A stretch of 64,000 bases of DNA from Streptomyces sp. TLI_053 (GTDB lineage Bacteria; Actinomycetota; Actinomycetes; Streptomycetales; Streptomycetaceae), in assembly GCF_900105395.1 (NCBI RefSeq), contig NZ_LT629775.1, positions 9,823,501 through 9,887,500 of the forward strand. Reading direction: 5' to 3'. The notes under the pieces were generated by a model. That model ran no database searches. It worked only from the letters and a program-made list of their open reading frames with translations, and was not told the origin of the DNA. Positions 16,587-24,647 of the stretch are shown here, one piece after another. Each line of letters begins with the position of its first letter. The stretch's first letter is position 1. Made by a program: the position numbers and the translations under genes.

Positions 16587-16863
16587 CGTACACGGCGTTC
16601 ACGTGCGGTTGCCGACTGCCTGACTTCCCGGCTCTCGCTCGCCCCGTCGGCGGCCTCGGGTCCGCTCAGCAGAGAGGTCGGTGGATCTGCCGCCGCGGCG
16701 GAGGGAGCTGTTGATGGCGGTGCAGGTGAGTGGCGTGTCGTGGTCGTCCATCATCCGCGCCCAGATGTACGCGGTCGAGTGGCCGGCCCCGGCCAGGGCT
16801 CGGATGCGGTGGCGCTGGGTGTCGTTGTCGGGGACGACGCAGGCGAGGCGGCGGGTGGTTGCC

Positions 16864-17080
16864 GGCCCGCACGTCCACCACCCGGTCCCGGCCGTCGGCC
16901 AGTCGCACCAAGTAGTCCGGCGCGTGCCGGCGCCGCCGCAGGCCGTCGTGCCAGTGCAGCCAGAACGGCTGCGAGGCGATCCCCACGACCTCGGGCTCGC
17001 GGTCCAGCAGGATCGGCCGATCCCGCTCCAGCGACGACTCGTAGCCCACGTGGCCGCCCACCGCCCCGAGGTGGTTCCCG
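16864..17080 (-). pseudogene. TnsA-like endonuclease fragment
   Basis: About 72 residues on the minus strand read as the core of a TnsA-like nuclease: YESSLERDRPILLDREPEVV, then IASQPFWLHWHDG, APDYLVRLADGRDRVVDVRA. The expected acidic residues (E of LERD, D of PDY, D of VVDVR) are present. Both sides are out of frame or non-homologous. An adjacent frame (16700-16850, minus strand) gives RRLACVVPDNDTQRHRIRAL, perhaps the displaced continuation. This is direct evidence that the nearby GTCAAGATCAT repeats belong to a Tn7-like element. Confidence 0.65.
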
Positions 17081-17333
17081 CCCCTGCCGTGCTGCTGTCC
17101 CGGCCCCGTGATGTCCCCGGTGGCCGGTCCGCGCGTGCGGCCTCGCGCCTCGCGCGCGAAGACCACCTGTACCGGGCCTTCGGCGTCCGGGAGGGCGCGT
17201 CTACTTCTCTGACTACTTCTCTTGATGGTGTCCGGCTGGTGTGGCCGCCCCTGTCGCCGGAACGAGCCGGCCGTGCCGCCGCCGGCCTCGCGCGTGCGTG
17301 GGGCCACCCGTCACCTCCCCCCGGAGTTCACCC

Positions 17334-17377
17334 GTCAAGATCATTTGGCAATCGGTCAAGATCATCTGACACGGGAC
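17334..17377 (+). repeat. Transposon-end-like repeat, site c
   Basis: Two GTCAAGATCAT units start at 17334 and 17355 (21-base spacing) and end with TGACACGGGAC. The arrangement matches 15777-15820 and, inverted, 15894-15851. Together with the latter it brackets the SUKH gene and the TnsA fragment (interval about 1.5 kb). Confidence 0.6.
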
Positions 17378-17423
17378 GCGGCATGCCCCGATCCAGTGAA
17401 TGTGTGACCGAGAAGTGCGATCC

Positions 17424-17436
17424 GAAAGTGACTTTC
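17424..17436. promoter_or_regulatory. Short palindrome upstream of tap
   Basis: GAAAGT-G-ACTTTC, perfect 6-base arms, lies 33 bases before the tap start. The region also carries the GGAGGTGAGG ribosome site. Tap begins with an HTH domain, so autoregulation here is plausible but unproven. Confidence 0.35.
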
Positions 17437-17468
17437 ACGCTAGGGTGTGTGGTGGAGGTGAGGTGTCG

Positions 17469-19958
17469 ATGAGTGAGGACCTGTTCGCGTCGATCGACGC
17501 ACTGCTGGCACGGCCGAAGCCGGTGGACGACCTGCCGGTGCCCGCGGAGCGGGAGCGGCTGCGCAAGGCGGGGGAGTACACGCAGGAGGAGCTGGCCACC
17601 GCACTGAAGACCCGTCGGGAGACGATCGTGCGCTGGGAGGCGGGGACGACGGAGCCGCGCCCGCCCAAACGCGAGGTCTACATCGCGTTCCTGGCGACGC
17701 TGGCGCTGCAGCACGGCACGGTCGAGCCCGCCGAGTGGCTGCGGCTCGCCCAGACCGCCGGCCTCGTACGCACCACCGGCGGGGGCCGGACACCCGAGCC
17801 CGCAGCCGCGCAGGCGCCGCCTACGGTGCGCGCCGCGGCCGAGGCGCCCGAGGCACCCGCGCCCGTGGCCGGGCAGCCGGCCCCGTCCGCGCCCGCCGCA
17901 CAACCGGTGATGCTGGACCAGAACCCGGACGGCTCGCTTCTGACGGCTCAGCCTGCGCCGTGCGTGCAGTGCGGGCAGCCGTCGGTCTACCGCGCCCAGG
18001 GCCACCCGATGCACCTCGGCGGGTTCTGCCGCCCCTCCACCGCCCCTGCCGCCGTGCAGCAGCACCCCGACCCCGTCGCCCCGGCTGACGCGCCGGCGCC
18101 GGATGCCCCGGCCGCTCCGGCCGCTGAACCCCGCCAGGCCGCCCCCGGGCTCGCCCCTGCAACTGCGCCCCGCCGCCCCGCCCCGTCGCGTCCGGCCGCC
18201 GGCTCGTCGCGAGCGCGCAAGGCCCCGGCGAAGAAGCCGGCCGCGGCGCAGGGACCGGCGGACTGGGAGCAGGCCGCAGCCGCCAGGTTCCCGGCCGGAC
18301 CGCTCGCGGTACTGGACGTCGCCCCGTCCGGCAAAGCCCTGGTGGCCTACCTCGCCGACGGCACCCAGGCACCCACCGCCCCGCCCGGCCGCACGCTCGC
18401 CGACGTCGTGGAGTGGGCGCTGGAGAACCGCCTGGGTTCGCCACGCCTGCACCGGCACGGCAAGGACGGCGACGCCCTGGTCGTCATCACCGACACCGCC
18501 CTCGCTGAGCTCGGCCTGCCCGCCATGGGCCGCGACGAGAAGAAGGACTTCGTCCCACGGCTCGGACAGCTGCCGAAGACCCACAAGACGGTCAAGGCCG
18601 TCGAGAAGGCCGGCTGGCAGCTCACCCAGCGCGGCCTGGGCCCGTGGGCCCGCATCTACCGCAGCCCCGAGGACGGCAAACGCCAGTGCGTCCAACTGTG
18701 CATCCCCGCCTGGGGCGCCCTCACCTCCGGCGGCTGGAACATCCCGGACAGCCTCGCCCCGCAGGACCTCGCCCGCCTGCTCGGCACCTACGCCAAGCGC
18801 GTCCTCACCCCCCGCGGCTCCACCTCCGTCTCCGGCCTCGAACTGGTCACCGCACTGCGCCCGCCCACCCGCGCGGTACGCACCGAGGCGGGCTGGACGT
18901 CCGGACCGGTGGACGGCTCCCGCCCGAAGGAGGCGTTCGACGCAGCGCCGCCGGAAGTCCCGGACATGCACCCGCTCGCCCAGGGCCGGGAACCCGGCGG
19001 CGAACTGGTGACCGAGGCGTGGGACTGGCACCGCAACCTCACCGACCAGGAGGCAGCGGCGCCGTTCGCCGTCGGCCTCGACGTGAACACGGCCTTCCTC
19101 GCCGCCGCCGGCCGTCTCGCCCTGCCACTGTCCGGCCCCGTCCACGAACTCAACCCCACCTTCGACCCGAAAATCCCCGGCAGCTGGCTGGTCGACCTCT
19201 CCCACCTCGACACGAACCCGCTGCTCCCCTCCCCGTTCACCGCAGACGGGACGCGTCCGACCGGCCCGGCCTGGTACTCCACCGCGAAGGTCGCCTACGC
19301 CATCGAGCTCGGCGCCCGCCCGCAGCCGCTCGAGGGCTGGCTGCGCCACGAGAGCGGCCCCTACCTCGACCCCTGGCACAAGCACCTGCGCCAGGGATAC
19401 CTGGACACGATGGCAGCCCTCGGCATCCCGCTCACCCTCGCCGACACCGACCCCGTCGCCTACCTGGAAAAGATGGAAGCCATCAAGGCGGGCCAGGGCG
19501 ACCCGGCGGAACTGGCAGTGCTCACCGCGATCAAACAGACCGCCAAGGGCACCATCGGCAAAATGAAGGAGAGGCCCCGCGGGCACGGCTACACGCCCGG
19601 CGAGCGCTGGGCCGCACTCGACCGCCCGACCTGGGACCCGCTGATGCGCGCCCTGGTCATCGACACCGCCACCGTCAACCTTCACCGCAAACTCCGCAAA
19701 ATGGCCGCCCACACCGGCCTGCACGCCTTCGCGATCCTCTCCGACTGCGCCGTCTTCGCCTCACCCGGCCCCGGCGCCCTCGACATCCTCACCCGCGCCG
19801 ACGGCACCCTCACCACCTCCCTGCGCCTCGGAGTGTCCCCCGGGCTGGTGAAGTTCGAGGGCAGCAGGCCGATGCCGGAGATCGCCGAGCTGCTCGCCGA
19901 CGACACGAACCCCGCCCGGCACATCAAGACCGGCGGGATCGTCTCCGCCGACGAGTAA
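17469..19958 (+). CDS. tap: Telomere-associated protein Tap
   Basis: 829 aa, ATG 17469 after GGAGGTGAGG. The N-terminus is an HTH module (ERERLRKAGEYTQEELATAL, then RRETIVRWEAGTTEPRPPKR), followed by an Ala/Pro-rich linker. Tap binds telomeric 3' overhangs of linear Streptomyces replicons and recruits Tpg for end patching. The next gene is tpg. The C-terminal half carries three elements spaced like a family-B DNA polymerase palm: GLDVNTAFL (D538), LTAIKQTAKGTIGKM (K689), ILSDCAVFAS (D759). Motif C has one rather than two aspartates. No stop or frameshift is seen. Confidence 0.85.
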   Translation: MSEDLFASIDALLARPKPVDDLPVPAERERLRKAGEYTQEELATALKTRRETIVRWEAGTTEPRPPKREVYIAFLATLALQHGTVEPAEWLRLAQTAGLVRTTGGGRTPEPAAAQAPPTVRAAAEAPEAPAPVAGQPAPSAPAAQPVMLDQNPDGSLLTAQPAPCVQCGQPSVYRAQGHPMHLGGFCRPSTAPAAVQQHPDPVAPADAPAPDAPAAPAAEPRQAAPGLAPATAPRRPAPSRPAAGSSRARKAPAKKPAAAQGPADWEQAAAARFPAGPLAVLDVAPSGKALVAYLADGTQAPTAPPGRTLADVVEWALENRLGSPRLHRHGKDGDALVVITDTALAELGLPAMGRDEKKDFVPRLGQLPKTHKTVKAVEKAGWQLTQRGLGPWARIYRSPEDGKRQCVQLCIPAWGALTSGGWNIPDSLAPQDLARLLGTYAKRVLTPRGSTSVSGLELVTALRPPTRAVRTEAGWTSGPVDGSRPKEAFDAAPPEVPDMHPLAQGREPGGELVTEAWDWHRNLTDQEAAAPFAVGLDVNTAFLAAAGRLALPLSGPVHELNPTFDPKIPGSWLVDLSHLDTNPLLPSPFTADGTRPTGPAWYSTAKVAYAIELGARPQPLEGWLRHESGPYLDPWHKHLRQGYLDTMAALGIPLTLADTDPVAYLEKMEAIKAGQGDPAELAVLTAIKQTAKGTIGKMKERPRGHGYTPGERWAALDRPTWDPLMRALVIDTATVNLHRKLRKMAAHTGLHAFAILSDCAVFASPGPGALDILTRADGTLTTSLRLGVSPGLVKFEGSRPMPEIAELLADDTNPARHIKTGGIVSADE

Positions 19959-20033
19959 CCGCACCGCCCGCCACCGCCACGATGACGCGACGCCGCCCCG
20001 GCCGAGGGGCGGCAGAAAAGGATCTGATGCCCC

Positions 20034-20576
20034 GTGGGGGAGATCGACGAGGGCCTGGAGCGCGCCGAGCGCACCCGCCCGATCCCGCAGTCCGTCCAGG
20101 CCCGGATGCGGTTCCTGCTCAAGGGCGCCAACGGCTCCACCAAGAAGCTCGCCCAGGACCTCGGCGTCTCCCAGCGCACCGTGCAGCGCTGGCTCAAGGG
20201 CCAGGGCACCCCCAAGCCGGCCGCGGCGAAGGCCATCGAGCAGAAGGTCCGCGCGACATGGCAGCCCAGGGTCAAGGACAGGGTCCGCAAGGCCGCCGAG
20301 AGCAACGGCTTCACGCTCCACATCTCCGGCACGTTCGGCTTCGACGCCGGCCCGAACTCCACCGACGACCCCCGCGACCGGTTCCTGCAGAACCTCCGGA
20401 TGCCCGGCAGCGTCGCCCAGGCCCTCTACGCCGCCCGCGACCGCGGAGCCACCCAGAACGAACAGGAGGAGATCCTCGCCGACGGCCTGCGCGACCACTA
20501 CTTCGGGACCGGCGGAGGCCGACGCGCGCCGAAGGTCGCGCTGAACAGCCTCAACTGGATGGACCTCGAACTGTAG
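20034..20576 (+). CDS. tpg: Telomere terminal protein Tpg
   Basis: 180 aa with GTG start. The N-terminus MGEIDEGLERAERTRPIPQS and the HTH GSTKKLAQDLGVSQRTVQRW closely follow known Streptomyces Tpg proteins, as do the ARWQPR-type segment (here TWQPRVKDRVRKAAES) and the C-terminus ending in DLEL. Tpg is covalently attached to the 5' ends of linear replicons and primes end patching. It lies 75 bases after tap, the standard tap-tpg operon order. Length is as expected (about 184 aa). It seems intact. Confidence 0.92.
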   Translation: MGEIDEGLERAERTRPIPQSVQARMRFLLKGANGSTKKLAQDLGVSQRTVQRWLKGQGTPKPAAAKAIEQKVRATWQPRVKDRVRKAAESNGFTLHISGTFGFDAGPNSTDDPRDRFLQNLRMPGSVAQALYAARDRGATQNEQEEILADGLRDHYFGTGGGRRAPKVALNSLNWMDLEL

Positions 20577-20864
20577 AGACCTGGGCGGTTCCGGGCCTCG
20601 GGCTGCCCGCCCCGCACACCCCCTGGCTGCGGCTACGCTGCGGTCGGGATGACGTTCGGGTGTTCGCCAGGGGAGCCGTCCCGGGACCCCAGGGGGTGGG
20701 TGCCGTGGTGGTCGTGCGGGCGGGGTGCCCGGCGGCGCCCGGTGTGCTGCAGCAGGCGGTGGCGTCCTGGGCTTCGACGGGCACGATGTCGACGTCGACC
20801 TTGTTCGTTCCGGATTCACCACCGTCGGCGGCACCTGCCGTATCGATCCGAGGGGGAGATGGTT
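20577..20864 (+). other. Leader region homologous to two other NLR gene leaders
   Basis: The 230 bases before the NLR-like gene resemble the leaders at 45015-45256 and 48732-48982. Recognisable protein-level relics are GAVVVVRAG and, in another frame, GFDGHDVDV...RIDPRGRWL followed by a stop that overlaps the next GTG. The small reading frame that is open at 45015 is broken here by at least one frameshift. Confidence 0.4.
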
Positions 20865-23480
20865 GTGAGCCCGCCGTTCTGGCCGTGGCGCGGCCGGCCC
20901 GGGAAGCGGCCCGAGCGGACCGGCGTTCCCGGCGCAGGCGCCCCACCGGAGGCCATCGGCAGCGACGGCCCGGCCGGCGGGGACAGTGCGCCGGCGCCCG
21001 GCGAGGGTGCCGTTTCGGCGGTTTCTCTGTCGGACGACCAGGGTGACGGGCCGGGGCCGACGAACGGGCCGGCCGGCGTCGGCGCCGGGGCGTCGTCCTC
21101 GGTGCGGGTGGACGTGTCGGGGGACGGGTCCGTCGGTGCGGGGCGCGACATCACCCACACTGCGATCGGGGCGGGCAGCCGGGTCGAGCACACCGAGGTG
21201 GACAACCGCATCGAGAACAGCACCGTCGGCGGTGACGTCTACCAGGCGGGGAACCTGACGGTCACCCACCACCACAACCACCCTGCGCCCGCATCGGCAC
21301 CTGGGCCGGTACGGGTGGGTACGGTGCCGCCGCTGGCCTCCGCGTTCCAGTCCCGCCCGGACCTGCAGGAGAAGATCGACCGGGCCCGGGAGCGCAACAC
21401 GACCGTGGTCCTGACCCAAGTTCTGTCCGGTGGCGGCGGTGTCGGCAAGTCGCAGCTCGCCGCCACCTGCGCCCACCGGGCCCATGCCGACGGGCTGGAC
21501 GTGCTGGTGTGGGTGGACGCCGCCGAGACCGCGCAGATCGTCGCGACCTACGCGCGGGCCGCAGCGAAGGCCGGCGTGCCCGGCGCGCACGGGCAGGACG
21601 CCGAACACGACGCGGCGGCGTTCCTGGACTGGCTGGCCGTCACCGACCGCACCTGGCTGGTGGTCCTGGACGACCTCACCGACCTGGAGAACACCGTCCC
21701 GTGGTGGCCCCGCCCGCCCGCCGGGACGGACGGGCGGGTGCTGGCCACCACCCGCCGCCGCGACGCCCTCGTCACCGGCAACGGTCGCGCCGTCGTCGAC
21801 ATCGGCACCTACACCCCCGACGAGGCGCTCGACTACCTGCGCGAGCGCCTCACCGCAGCCGGTAGCGCCCACCTCCTCGACAACCGGGCCGACGACCTTG
21901 CGAAGGCACTGGGCCGGCTGCCGCTCGCCCTGGCCCACGCCGCTGCCTACATGATCAACGAAGACATCGACTGCACCGCCTACCTGGGCCTGTTCACCGA
22001 CCGCACCTCCCGCCTGACCACCCTCCTGCCGCCTGGCGCCGACACCGACAGGTACGGCCGCCAGGTCACCACCTCGCTCCTCCTGGCCCTCGACGCCGCC
22101 CAGCAACGCGAACCGGTCGGCCTCGCGGCCCCAGCGATCCGTCTCGCCGCGCACCTCGACCCCGCCGGTCACCCCCAGCAACTCTGGGCCACCGACGCCG
22201 TCACCCATTACCTCACCACCCACAGGACCCCACTCCCCCCCGGCACCCCCGACCCTGATCCGGTCACCGCCGGCCAGGCCCGCGCCGCCCTGCGCCTGCT
22301 CCACCACTACGCCCTGATCACCCACCATGCCCGCGACACCAACCGTACGGTCCGCCTGCACGCCCTCACCGCCCGTGCCGCCCGCGAAACCACCCCACCC
22401 ACCCAACTTCCCGCCACCGTCCACGCCGCAGCCGACGCCCTCTTCGAGACCTGGCCCGAGCACGAGCACACCGCACGCGACCTGACCGCCGTCCTGCGCG
22501 CCAACACCGACACCCTCACCACCCACGCCGACGACCTCCTCTGGCACCCCCACGGCCACCCCGTCCTGTTCGCAGCAGGCCACAGCCTGACCAGCACCGG
22601 CCTGATCCACGCCGCCGTCACCCACTGGCAGAGCCTCGCAGCGGATGCCGAGCGGGTGCTCGGTGACGAGCATCCCCACACTCTGGCCGCCTGCGGAAAC
22701 CTGGCCCAGTCATACGGGCGGGCGGGGCGTGTGGGTGAGGCGATCGACCTTAAGGAGCGTGTGCTCGCCGATCGTGAGCGGCTGCTCGGCCACGACCACC
22801 GCGACACCCTGACCATCCGCCACAGCCTCGCCGTCTCCTACAGCGAGGTGGGGCGCACACGAGAGGCGATCGACCTGATGGAGCAGGTGCTCGCCGATTG
22901 TGAACGACTACTTGGTGACGAGCACCCCCACACCCTGGCCGCCCGCGGGAGTCTTGCCCTCTCCTACGGGCAGGCGGGGCGTACACGAGAGGCGATCGAC
23001 CTGATGGAGCAGGTGCTGGCCGATCGTGAGCGACTGCTTGGTGACGAGCACCCCGACACCTTGGACGTCCGCGGCAGCCTGGCCTACTCCTACTGGCAGG
23101 TGGGGCGTGTGGGTGAGGCGATCGATCTTCAGGAGCGGGTGCTCGCCGATCGTGAGCGACTGTTCGGTGACGAGCACCCCACCACCCTGATTGCCCGCGC
23201 CAACCTGGCCTCCTCCTACGGGAAGGCGGGACGTACGGACGAGGCGATCGTGCTTGAGGAACGTGTGCTGCCTGATGCCGCGCGGCTGCTCGGCCACGAC
23301 CACCCCGACACCTTGGGCATCCGCAGCAACCTTGCCTTCTCCTACTGGGAGGCGGGGCGTACGGGTGAGGCGGTCGACCTGATGGAGCGGGTGCTGGCCG
23401 ACCGCGAGCGGCTCCTCGGTCACGACCACCCTGACACCCGAGCGGCTGCCGATCGGCTCCGGAGCTGGCGCAACCCCTGA
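20865..23480 (+). CDS. NB-ARC/TPR NLR-like protein, copy 1
   Basis: 871 aa. GTG 20865 is preferred over ATG 20859 because both paralogues start at the homologous GTG and spacing from GGGGGAG is right. Domains in order: basic leader MSPPFWPWRGRPG; Gly/Ser-rich linker; a repeated short beta motif (DGSVGAGRDITH, TVGGDVYQAGNLTV) and a His-rich spacer; NB-ARC ATPase with Walker A GGGGVGKSQLA and Walker B LVVLDDLTDLE, then a TTRRRDALV sensor segment; helical region; six 42-aa TPR units (kinesin light-chain type, xLLGDEHPxTLxAR) plus a cap. STAND proteins of this type are signalling switches, often immune sensors. The short motif resembles bacterial amyloid signalling sequences. Confidence 0.85.
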   Translation: MSPPFWPWRGRPGKRPERTGVPGAGAPPEAIGSDGPAGGDSAPAPGEGAVSAVSLSDDQGDGPGPTNGPAGVGAGASSSVRVDVSGDGSVGAGRDITHTAIGAGSRVEHTEVDNRIENSTVGGDVYQAGNLTVTHHHNHPAPASAPGPVRVGTVPPLASAFQSRPDLQEKIDRARERNTTVVLTQVLSGGGGVGKSQLAATCAHRAHADGLDVLVWVDAAETAQIVATYARAAAKAGVPGAHGQDAEHDAAAFLDWLAVTDRTWLVVLDDLTDLENTVPWWPRPPAGTDGRVLATTRRRDALVTGNGRAVVDIGTYTPDEALDYLRERLTAAGSAHLLDNRADDLAKALGRLPLALAHAAAYMINEDIDCTAYLGLFTDRTSRLTTLLPPGADTDRYGRQVTTSLLLALDAAQQREPVGLAAPAIRLAAHLDPAGHPQQLWATDAVTHYLTTHRTPLPPGTPDPDPVTAGQARAALRLLHHYALITHHARDTNRTVRLHALTARAARETTPPTQLPATVHAAADALFETWPEHEHTARDLTAVLRANTDTLTTHADDLLWHPHGHPVLFAAGHSLTSTGLIHAAVTHWQSLAADAERVLGDEHPHTLAACGNLAQSYGRAGRVGEAIDLKERVLADRERLLGHDHRDTLTIRHSLAVSYSEVGRTREAIDLMEQVLADCERLLGDEHPHTLAARGSLALSYGQAGRTREAIDLMEQVLADRERLLGDEHPDTLDVRGSLAYSYWQVGRVGEAIDLQERVLADRERLFGDEHPTTLIARANLASSYGKAGRTDEAIVLEERVLPDAARLLGHDHPDTLGIRSNLAFSYWEAGRTGEAVDLMERVLADRERLLGHDHPDTRAAADRLRSWRNP

Positions 23481-23966
23481 CACCACGACGACGAAGGCCC
23501 CGCCCCGGGCACGGGCGAAGAGCCGCCGACGGCCCGGGTTCGCGACCGTCCGTCCCGTACCCTGTGGAGGGCCGCTACGCCCACTCCACGCCGTGATCGG
23601 CGAAGGCGCAAACATCCCGCACGACCGAACCTCCTCCACCCCGGTCTGCTCGGACCCTGACTGCCGGGTACACCGGAACGGGCCGCCACCCAGCGGGAGA
23701 CGGCCCCTTTCGGTCTACCCGGCTGGGCTGCTCTACCAGTCGGTCCGGAGGCCGAGGTAGTACTCGTCGAACGGGTCGGCCGCCCGCTCGTCCGCATCAC
23801 GAACCCCGGGCAGCGCCCGCTCACCGGGACCCGGCCGGCCCCGGCTCCAACGCGGCCTCCCGGTCATCCCGCAACCGGTGCCGGCGATGGCAGCCCACGC
23901 CCCCACAGGACCGCCCAAGCGGTTCGAAGGCCCCGCTCACGCCCACTCGACACCGTGCTCGGCGAG
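23481..23966. other. Intergenic, no supported gene
   Basis: 486 bases downstream of NLR copy 1. A minus-strand frame here gives only shadow TPR-like text from the end of copy 1. I see no gene, and no clear terminator other than a GC-rich dyad just after the stop (GGCCCCGCCCCGGGC). Confidence 0.4.
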
Positions 23967-24477
23967 CTACGCGAGCTGTATCGGGGTGAGTTTGGCCCGG
24001 CGGGCTTCCTGGTTGTTGAGCCAGGTGCCGAGCGCGAAGTGCGACACCACGACCTGCTCCTCGCCGCCGGGGCCGGCCTCGACGGTCTCCACCGGCTCCT
24101 TGTGCGGCCGGGGGATCCGGGGGTGACGTTCCCGCTCGACGAACTGGGCGAGCGCGGCCAGGCCCTGGGCGAACCGTTGCCGCGGGACACTGTCGGCTTC
24201 GCCTCGGCGGCGGCCTTCGCGGCCACCAGCTCGGGCGGCCTCGATGCCGATCGCCGTCAGCAGATTCCGCTGGTCTTCCTCCAGACCGGGCCAGCAGGCC
24301 CGCTGCGCCTTCACTCGTCGGCCGAGCCGCTCGCCCTCGAACACCGTGTCCGTGGGCAGCCGGGTCCAAGTCGGCCTGGCCGTCGGTGTCGAGCCACCAC
24401 ATTCGGGCGGTGGCGTAGGCGCGCTGCCAGGCGACCGGACACACCGGGCACCACCACAGGTCGATCTCCTCCAACAC
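23967..24477 (-). pseudogene. Helicase-associated (HA) domain relic 1
   Basis: Minus-strand text WWCPVCPVAWQRAYATARMW shifts frame and continues as EGERLGRRVKAQRACWPGLEEDQ, FAQGLAALAQFVERERHP, then FALGTWLNNQEARRAKLTP. These are helicase-associated repeats (PF03457 type) as in the C-terminus of the helicase at 58326. At least one frameshift and no helicase core: a relic. One of six in this window, all on the minus strand. Confidence 0.6.
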
Positions 24478-24647
24478 CCGCCGCTGTCCCGGCGCTCTCA
24501 GCTCTCCTGGCGGCCCCGTTGCAGTGGTCCGAAATCTTGGAGAGTCAGGCGCCGAGCGTATGTGGGTCCGGCGCGCGCCACGTACGCATCAGGCCGGCTT
24601 CGAGCACCCGCTGGACTGCGGGGCGTCTCCCGGCCGGCTCCCAGAAC

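Noticed and set aside
17328..19724. 798-codon minus-strand open frame opposite tap
   Set aside because: It is a GC-skew shadow: Gly/Arg/Val-rich, no ribosome site, and it lies fully antisense to a gene of known family. The same applies to other long antisense frames (for example 1443-3209, 19761-22679, 8045-9559, 49565-51040).
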